From contig JACCLO010000057.1 of the NCBI GenBank assembly GCA_029448655.1, forward strand, positions 1 to 64,000: 64,000 nucleotides of DNA, in the 5' to 3' direction. Origin of the DNA: Wolfiporia cocos. Lineage: Eukaryota > Basidiomycota > Agaricomycetes > Polyporales > Phaeolaceae. The notes beneath the pieces were generated by a model, which was not told where the DNA came from, ran no database searches, and worked only from the letters and a program-made list of their open reading frames with translations. The position numbers were made by a program, and so were the translations under genes. Positions 57,206 through 64,000 of this stretch are shown piece after piece (positions within the stretch are counted from its first letter, which is position 1; each line of letters begins with the position of its first letter).

Positions 57206-57778
57206 ATGCACCGTCTTCTTGAAGCCCTTTCGCGCATCGAAGCCAGCGTTCGGCGCATGGATCACGCTGCCAGGTGCTTTGAAAGCGCGCACTGCTGCGC
57301 TCGCCTCGCCCCATCTCTCATGGCTGCTCATTGATTGTGAGCATGGCATGACATCTCTTCAGCCAGGCGCTGCCGAATCCATCCAAACAATATCGGGGCT
57401 CGGAAGCTCGGCGCCCAGCACTATTGTCAGAATACCTGCAACAGGGGCGTGTGCAGACGGTAGTGTCGGTGGCAAATCAAGTATGGGCTTGATGCCGGCG
57501 CCCGGGGAGTGCTGGTTCCAATGGTATGTAGAACACGCTGGGCTAGTCGGTCGTGGTACATATACGTCAATCTGATAGGTATCAACCGCCGCTCAAGCCA
57601 AGTCGATCGTTGCTGCGGCGCGCTTCCCCCCAAGGGGTCCAGGTATCCGTGGATTCGGCAGTCCATTTACACAGAGCACATGGGGACTGATGGCGTCAGA
57701 ATACCTCGCATCTGCGAACGACTTGAGGCCGTACAGAGCATCGACGAGATCTTGAGTGTAGACGGTCTCGGTCAGTGA
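57206..57778 (+). pseudogene. HpcH/HpaI-type aldolase fragment
   Basis: Plus strand. The frame reads FRASKPAFGAWITLPGALKA, LLIDCEHGMTSLQPGA and STIVRIPATG, the N-terminal half of the HpcH/HpaI aldolase family (class II aldolases of 2-keto-3-deoxy acids). A frame break near 57471 (GGTGGCAA for an expected GGTTGGCAA) separates it from KYGLDAGARGVLVPM. An intron follows, then AAQAKSIVAAARFPPRG and GSPFTQSTWGLMASEYLASA. The conserved segment with the metal-binding Glu (usually VQIE) is largely missing by a small deletion. The rest ends at IDEILSVDGLGQ and a stop, so the C-terminal quarter is absent. Not functional. Confidence 0.75.
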
Positions 57779-58343
57779 CCGCACCATCAAAAGCTCAACT
57801 ACGCACATTACTCACCGTAGTCACTATCGGCCGTCGGAATATAGATGGCGTTCTCATCACCTCTCACTCACTCACAACTATCCAGCGCCATCGCCAAATC
57901 TCCACCCTGATGTGGAAGTCATCATCAGCTCCGCATCTGATCGCTCACTTATATGCGTAATCAGCGCCATGTACTGCACTCCGGGCACTCAATCGAACAA
58001 GCGTGCGCGGCAGAACGTCACATCAGACAGTGGGGCATTATTGAAGGCTCTTGCAGAGGATCTCTAGCAGCAGCTGGGGAGATCATAGGCCAGAAGGACT
58101 TCGGGTATAACTAACAGTGTACGACGTACGTGAAGTAGTCAATCCCTGATACAGGGACCACCTTCGCTTCGTCTGAAGCCCCTCTGCATTGACAGGGCTG
58201 ATTTGAAGATCTTGCAAAGACACTGATGGAACAGTGCAGGGTCCAGGCATCGAACCCATAGGTCTTAGCAAGGTATAGCCAAGTGAGATATGCGAAGGTG
58301 TCATCGAAAACTTATTGCGCCGTACAATACAATGACGCTGCGA
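57779..58343. other. Intergenic, nothing recognised
   Basis: No protein-like frame. On the minus strand, about 58230-58250 has a GGTTCGATGCC box reminiscent of a tRNA B box, but no cloverleaf can be folded around it. Confidence 0.35.
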
Positions 58344-59585
58344 CTAAGGGCGTATGTTACGGCGATCCCACCTTTTACCGATTCCGGCACGTTCTATACA
58401 ATTTGCCAACGCAGGCACAGTCAACCATATGATTGCAGAGTGAATAGAATATGGTTTACTTTGTTTTTTTGCCCGACTACATCTCAAGCAAAGAAGACTG
58501 CAGTTTGAGCATGCATGCGGGGAGACATCAGGGTGACACAAACTCACAGGTTTGTGGATACCCTGGCTACAGGGGAGTCCCTAGACGTCCTACAGGGCGG
58601 TGTGCTAACAACAAGGCCGCCAGTCGGCTGTATCCCCAAGGGGGACTCCTAAGGCGGACCAAGAGGGAAGGACACACAGACAAGCCAGCGTGGAGGGCCC
58701 CGGGGCAGAGACGCACACAAACGCAGATGAGAAAGGAGCCTAAGCTCAGTTGTCGAGAATCCCTAAAGATGGCGGAAGTAATCCCATCTTGTCGTACTTT
58801 ATACATGGGGAGCTGACCAGTAATGGTCGCCCTAAAGTCTGGGCCTGTGCGCAGTAACTAAGAGGCACATGATAATGTAACTACCTGTAACGACATGTGA
58901 CGGTGTGACCCTAACGTGAGTACTAAGGCGCGCGCTACCCTACAGCGCTAACTACAGTCATATGATCTAGACGGAGTCCTGGATAGACGCGGAGGTGGCT
59001 GAGGATCATGAAGCGCGCGCGCACCTAGCGGCGCCTATAATACCTGCAGCGAGGGATGGTACGTACCTCTAAGGAAAGTTTGTGACACAGGGCCCCTACA
59101 GTCACGCCGCGTTGCAGCGCATTGGGCGCATGGGGGGTCATAAACCACCTCTTCGAGTTTCTTTCGCGGTGCCGAGCGACTAGTCCTGCGCTCAGCGGTG
59201 GTTATACCCTGACTGGTGGTGGCTTCGATCGGTGGGGGCTGTGCAGGGGTATCCGGCACTGTGCCGTTTGATGATTTCATCCGAGCAAACGCATCATCCC
59301 AAACAGACACGTAGTCGTGATAGAGGTCCAGTGTGCCGAAAGGAGATAGAAGGGGCGCTTTAAAGTGAAGCGAGTCGTAGAGATTCTTTGACAGCCTGTT
59401 AGCGCAACACAGGTTTCCAGGTAGTGAGAGCGCACCTTGCAATGATCGAGTCGTTGCACCCAATCACAAAGCTCCTCTTGGTCAGCGGCCGCGCATGGCG
59501 GGCACTGCAGCAGCTGTTTGACTTCGCGAATAAGCTTTAGAGACTCCAGGTGAACTGTGACTCCAGATATGTATCCCGGATCCAT
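58344..59585 (-). pseudogene. Cys-rich (CxxC-type) unidentified gene split by a solo LTR
   Basis: Minus strand. The upstream part (59585-59300) has LLQCPPCAAADQEELCDWVQ, then a frame change, then ALSLPGNLCCANRLSKNLYD, SPFGTLDLYHDYVSVWDDAF and a cluster CAQCAATRRDCRGP ending at the LTR. On the other side of the LTR, removing it and one CAGGG continues in frame as DVSPHACSNCSLLCLRCSRA. So the original protein had two adjacent Cys clusters, possibly a binuclear or treble-clef zinc site. Proteins of this C-rich kind are common around Agaricomycete repeats, but I cannot name the family. Inactivated. Confidence 0.5.
58534..59087 (+). mobile_element. Solo LTR (554 bp) inside the Cys-rich gene
   Basis: Starts TGACACAAACTCACAGG and ends GTTTGTGACA, flanked by perfect CAGGG duplications (58529-58533 and 59088-59092). 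Carries CCAGTAATGG at 58817 and the block CCCTAAAG...GGCCTGTG just after, both shared with other LTR relics at 62454 and 63565. Confidence 0.85.
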
Positions 59586-59971
59586 TTCGGTGTGGCGACC
59601 TCTTCGTTATCGTTATCACTGATACGAGTGTTAGCTGAAGGGTAGTTAATCCTGCTACATGATGGCAGGGTCTTACACTTGAGTTTATAATGTCCCGTCG
59701 TCACGAGAGAACGAGAGCGAGAGATCAGGGACTTCGAGTTTGCATGGCCTTTTCGAACTCCGCTGTGGCTGACTGCGGATGGGCGCTTAGCGTGCGCCCC
59801 GTCCTCGAGCAGCCCTCCTCCCCCGCCCTGCCCCCTCTCCTTCCCAGTCTCTATTGGATGGAATAGGTGCAAGCTCACTAGCAGGTGCCACCACTAGGAA
59901 CTGATTGTTGAAGCAAGCGTCGGGAATCGCGTGAAAAGAGAGCGAACGAAGTGAGCGGTGCAAGAAACAAC
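59586..59971. other. Intergenic, nothing recognised
   Basis: Likely 5' flank of the minus Cys-rich gene. No supported frame. Ends in the left target duplication GAAACAAC (59964-59971) of hAT-like copy C. Confidence 0.35.
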
Positions 59972-60830
59972 TAGTGATTGTGCCAGGCCAGCTTTGGGCC
60001 ATGAGCCGGGCCGGGCCAAGCTGGGCTTTACAGCATGGCTTGAGATGGCCCAGGGCCTGGCCCTGAGATACAGGCCAGGCCGGGCCAAGCTGTTGAGCCC
60101 CGGCCTAGGGATCTTAATGGCTACAATATCTGGCAGCACAATATAAGCCCATACAGGCCAGTTATATGCTCACTCAATCATTGTGCACCTATCTTGTTTA
60201 TTTAAAACTACAGAAAAGTCAAAGTCCTCAACATTGAAGCCTGCCGCTCACTTTCGGGTGCTCATATGATTCCCCATAGGCAGGCACGCTACTGAATGCT
60301 GCACTGGTGAGTGATTATTTCACACTTAATCCTACTATAGATTGGAGGTGTCACGGAATATCTGGGGTTGGAATCCCAGGTGGCACATATAATACCAGAA
60401 AGGCCACCCATGCCAAGTATTAAGCCAAATACTCAACGGTGCAATATAGTGCCTAGCGTGGGAATATGAACTACACATATAGGCTGTCCTGCCTATAACA
60501 GCTGAGCTGTTTATAGTGGCCCTTTTGGCTAAGGGGTGTTAGACGTATGTCTCCACAGACACTGGTCTGGGACTGACAGTTAAATCTGTGACAGGAGGAT
60601 TCAAGGTTCTATTTCATCTGGGAAAGGTTTGGCAAAGGGAATCTCAAGCTCTGAAGCTAAAGTGATGATTATCTTAGCAGTAGTAGGCCATGGTCGAGCC
60701 GGGGCCTAGGCTGGGCCAAGCCGTGAGCCGTCAAATGAAGGGCCCAGCCTGAGGTTTTGAAAAGCTGTGGGACTGTCCAAGCCAGGCCAAAGCCGGGCTT
60801 TTGAGCCAGGCTGGGCCTGGCACATCACTA
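59972..60830 (+). mobile_element. Non-autonomous hAT-like element, copy C, split by a 245-bp LTR
   Basis: Starts TAGTGATTGTGCCAGGCC and ends GGCCTGGCACATCACTA. Perfect 8-bp duplication GAAACAAC on both sides (59964-59971, 60831-60838). Without the 245-bp insert and one GGAGG it is 609 bp, equal to copy B without its insert. No transposase. Confidence 0.87.
60349..60593 (+). mobile_element. Short solo LTR (245 bp) inside hAT-like copy C
   Basis: Starts TGTCACGGAATATC and ends ATCTGTGACA; perfect GGAGG duplications at 60344-60348 and 60594-60598. The interior shares GCGTGGGAATATGAACT and TGAGCTGTT with the TRIM LTRs at 16177, so it is a diverged solo LTR of that family. Confidence 0.82.
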
Positions 60831-62453
60831 GAAACAACAATGTTGGACAGTGGTTTGTCTCATCCTTGGGCGGGAGGCAAACAGGCAAAGCATGTACAGC
60901 CTAAATTCTACAATAATAAGGGTACCTTATCTCTAAGGCACATCTTTCGGACTTGTTCAAGTATGCTAGTGTCACTGCATGGTATACCCAGCCGGCAATC
61001 GGATACGCACTTGCCTGGATGTTCCAACACTGGCTGATTGCCACAGTGAATTTATCATGCCCAGGTGCTTGCCTGCATCATATTGCACCTGCATATAGCT
61101 CAGCTAAAACAATCCTCATGAAGTGATGCTATCATTTGTATGATTGTATTGTACATTGTACTGAAATGCTGTGTGACAACACTTGACTGGCATACCTCTA
61201 TCCCTGCCTACCCCTATAAGTACTAAGACCCAGGGTACAACGCCGAGTTGTTGAGACAAGGCGAGGCGGAGTCAGGCAGCATGCTGTAGTGATCAAGAGA
61301 GGAGGGCTATCACCCTACATCGAGAAGAACAAGTTGAGGTGTAACCCTCAGATTGACGTATTAGTATATAACATGTAGAGATGGCGTAACTACTGAGTCG
61401 CGGCCACCCTAAAGGGGGCCATGCACGACGTCGAGATCGTCATGCCATAGGTGTATCTACACCTACATCATGTGAGCGGCCGGCGGGGAGACGGTCCCCA
61501 ACCCCTAATCAACGGACTCCTTATCTATCTCCATGTCACGTGACTTCCTGTGCATCAGTCAATGCTTTCGACCCACGCAGAGGGCAAATCCTGAGTAAAT
61601 GCCCAGCCAGGTGCCTAGCCTCAAAATTTGTGACACTGTGAGACTGAGTGCACTGCCTTGTGTCCGACCTCACCTCTGCCCCCCACCTCCACCCAGCACT
61701 GGAAACAAGATTAAGGTGCCTGGGCACTGCACAGGATAGTGTCTGAGACATCTCCTTGACCTTCTCTGCCGGTCTCCGCCCCCACACCACAGCCATTCTT
61801 GGTCCCATTGGGCAGCAAGGGTAGGGCCACACCCACCAAGTGCACCTTGACATCCAATATGAGCCAGACCTTGAGGTTAAGGTCCCAGCAAGTTTGCATG
61901 ACCTTTTCATATTCCACTGTGCTGGTGCACGACAACTGCAGATGGGCGCTTAGCATTGCACCATGCCGACCTTAACTGAAAGTAATAGAGCGATAATGTT
62001 CTCACGCTCAGAGTATTTTCTCACATTTAGATAAAAATTATAAGTGATGAATCAGCAGGAAATTGTAAGCAGGCAAGACTTGTGGCAAACATTAGCCAGT
62101 GACCGCCTTCCATCCTGCATGCTGCATACATTACCCATGATGTCTAAGACATGCCTAGAAGGCCATGCAAAAAGCTGAGAGTGCATGTACAAGGAAAAAT
62201 GAACAAAGCCACACAAAGTGGAAGGCTCTCAATGAGAGGACGATGATGAAGCTGAGACTGATGTTATGTTGTTGAAGGAGTTTTATGGAGACAGTGATGG
62301 GTAAGATTGTAGGCCATTTGAGCTCAAGGCCCATGATCAACATTGGAGATGATGATCTTCAACTTGATGATCAGGAGCATGCATGCTGATACAGCTGTAC
62401 CATCGGTGGACTGGCCCATAGCCAGGGAATATCTCCAATAGACTGACAAGACT
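60831..62453. repeat. Repeat-derived, no gene
   Basis: Blocks at about 61200-61460 (CCTATAAGTACTAAGACC, CACCCTAAAGGGGGCC) resemble the downstream half of the LTR relics nearby. A minus-strand open stretch at 61536-61910 has no domain. Otherwise nothing recognisable. Confidence 0.4.
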
Positions 62454-64000
62454 CACAAATGTCTTGGGACTGGCCCTGCTGGGAACCCTACACACCTATC
62501 GAGGTGCCACCCAATGTTATGCAGGTTAAACAGAGCACCTTATGCCTACGAAGGCAAGCCCCCAGATGAGCGAGTAGAGAACTCAGTAGTATGACTGGTG
62601 CAGACCCACAGCAAGATGCAAGAGAGGGGCCTAAGCCCATTGCTGAAAATCCAAAAGAGGGGGATAAGCCCATCTGTCATCTACTTAAGTACATGACAGG
62701 AGCATATGTAGGGATGCCCTAAAGTACAGGCCTGTGCGCCGTAACTAAGGGTGACTGTAATGCTACATGTGACTACACGTGGTGACATGAACGTGAGTAC
62801 CTGATACGTGTGCTGCCTGACTAGCACTAATCTACTGGGTCAGGTGATTCTACTGGCATCAAGGGATGATGTGAAGTAACTAAGCAGAGAGGGGCACGCC
62901 GTGCACATAGCAGTGCCCATACTGTGATAGCGATGAGTGAATTGTCCTAGGAATGCCCCTCTGGGCATTCGTGACATAGACCATGACAGGTCCAGGCCCC
63001 ATGGCGTCAAGGGAAGGCAGGGCAACGAGCAGTCTTGTTGGCAGTATGGCGGGTTGGCAAGGTCTGACAATCCCCAGACTAGCATGTCGTGAACTAAGAG
63101 CAGAGTGGCAGCCCAGTAGACAGCATGAAAGAGGGTGTCATTACCCTAATGTCAAGAATGCTAGACATGAGGATGTAAGTCCTCATGCCAGTGCATAAGT
63201 ACATGTGGGTTGCACCAGTACCTAAGAGCTTGCCAAAAGCCCCAGAGTCCATGCACGTAAACGTAAGCATAGGGGTAAGCATAGATGGACAATGGCACCA
63301 GTAATGGTGCTGAGTCATGTGGCATAGGATAGAGATGCCAGTAATGGCGCTCTGGCAATGACCACACTGACCCCGTAGATAGGCACTCCGGGTAGTGCGC
63401 ACCCATGCATCACTCACATTATGGTCACTCCCTGTCACTACAGTAGTTACATGCTCGCTTACATACTCTCTTACCTCAGCCGTTTAGGATGGTGCTGCAC
63501 ACAGGCCAGCACTTAAGGGTAGACATGTTGCGCTCCATGTACATACTTAAAGGGTAGAGAGATGTGACACAGACTTACATAGGTCTTGTGGGACCAGCCC
63601 TGCCGGGGAATCCAACACATCCACCAGGGTACCATCAGAGGAATGCAGTGGTGACCAGGGTGACCTCATTGCTGCGGTGGCGACATGGTGTTGCCAATGG
63701 TGCATCCAGATGAGCAAGTGAATAACTCAGCAGTAAGACTGGTGTGCACCATCAGACAGTATGAAGAAAGGGGCATAGCCCAACATCGAGAATCTAAAGG
63801 ATGAGGTTGAAGACTCATCCCGGTGTATTTATGTACATGGATCAGTATGCTATGACTACCTTAATGTAATGCCTGTGTGCCATAACTAAGGGATCATGTG
63901 CTACCATGACCATATGATGTACATACTGTGATGTTATAATGCGGGTGACGGAATGTGTGCCCATCAATGGCACTATCTACCAGGTAACGTGATGTACTAT
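62454..64000 (+). repeat. Two LTR relics of the 58534 family, the second running off the window
   Basis: LTR-type starts at 62454 (TGACAAGACTCACAAATG) and 63565 (TGACACAGACTTACAT) align with 58534 and share the following GGGACYRGCCCTGC-like stretch. Each is followed about 250 bases later by the CCCTAAAG/CCTTAATG...CCTGTGYGCC block. CCAGTAATGG occurs at 63298 and 63338. No clear ends or target duplications, and no coding content. Confidence 0.5.

Noticed and set aside
58200..58300. Possible tRNA gene on the minus strand (GGTTCGATGCC box)
   Set aside because: No matching A box, acceptor stem or anticodon arm could be formed.
1..64000. CRISPR array, bacterial operon or prophage
   Set aside because: No spaced short direct repeats, no bacterial gene organisation; introns and chromovirus structure show a fungal nuclear genome.

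Overview
The window looks like repeat-rich chromosome from a basidiomycete fungus, probably an Agaricomycete (mushroom or polypore). The reasons are spliced genes with introns of about 40-60 bases, a fungal-type kinase-like gene, an NRPS-like adenylation gene, a recognisable meiotic MSH4 gene, and Ty3/gypsy chromoviruses with a chromodomain. No bacterial features are present.

Layout. (1) 1-13847 is a tandem array of one non-autonomous LTR element: LTR of about 1.1 kb, non-coding internal part of about 3.87 kb, LTR, internal part, LTR. The window opens inside it. It has landed in the RNase H region of an antisense Ty3/gypsy pol gene, whose remains run from 13848 to 16176. (2) 16177-23018 is a nest of insertions: a small TRIM-like LTR element, LTR relics, and two non-autonomous hAT-like elements, one split by a 1.1-kb solo LTR. 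(3) 23019-31464 is a nearly complete 8446-bp Ty3/gypsy chromovirus with 707-bp LTRs that differ at five positions and a GGGAG target duplication. It encodes Gag, then Pol in the -1 frame (protease, dUTPase, RT, RNase H, integrase, chromodomain), then an extra zinc-knuckle ORF. (4) 31465-59971 is gene-bearing but battered. It holds a kinase-like gene split by a solo LTR, a gene shaped like a meiotic chromosome-axis protein, an unidentified spliced gene, a decayed MSH4, a possible AlkB-like remnant, a broken NRPS-like gene, a broken HpcH-type aldolase, and a Cys-rich gene split by a solo LTR. (5) 59972-64000 returns to repeats: a third hAT-like element, itself split by a 245-bp LTR, and further LTR relics.

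How it fits together. Three separate LTR families here (the array element, the TRIM and the 8.4-kb chromovirus) each have 11 bases just after the 5' LTR that are perfectly complementary to 11 bases inside the LTR. For the two families with a clear TATA box, the complement lies 34-35 bases after the start of that box. This is the arrangement known for Tf1/sushi-type self-priming, where the 5' end of the element's own transcript replaces a tRNA primer. In the chromovirus, a slippery heptamer, a 5-base spacer and a 6-bp GC-rich stem sit exactly at the gag stop and explain the -1 gag-pol change of frame. The array element carries three copies per unit of a short hairpin whose stem bases change in a compensating way. 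These features, and the mobilisation system they imply, are the most interesting content of the window.

Limits. All alignments were made by eye. Many coding regions carry single-base frame breaks, often at short homopolymers, so some apparent lesions could be residual assembly errors. In MSH4 the breaks are dense enough to suggest real decay.
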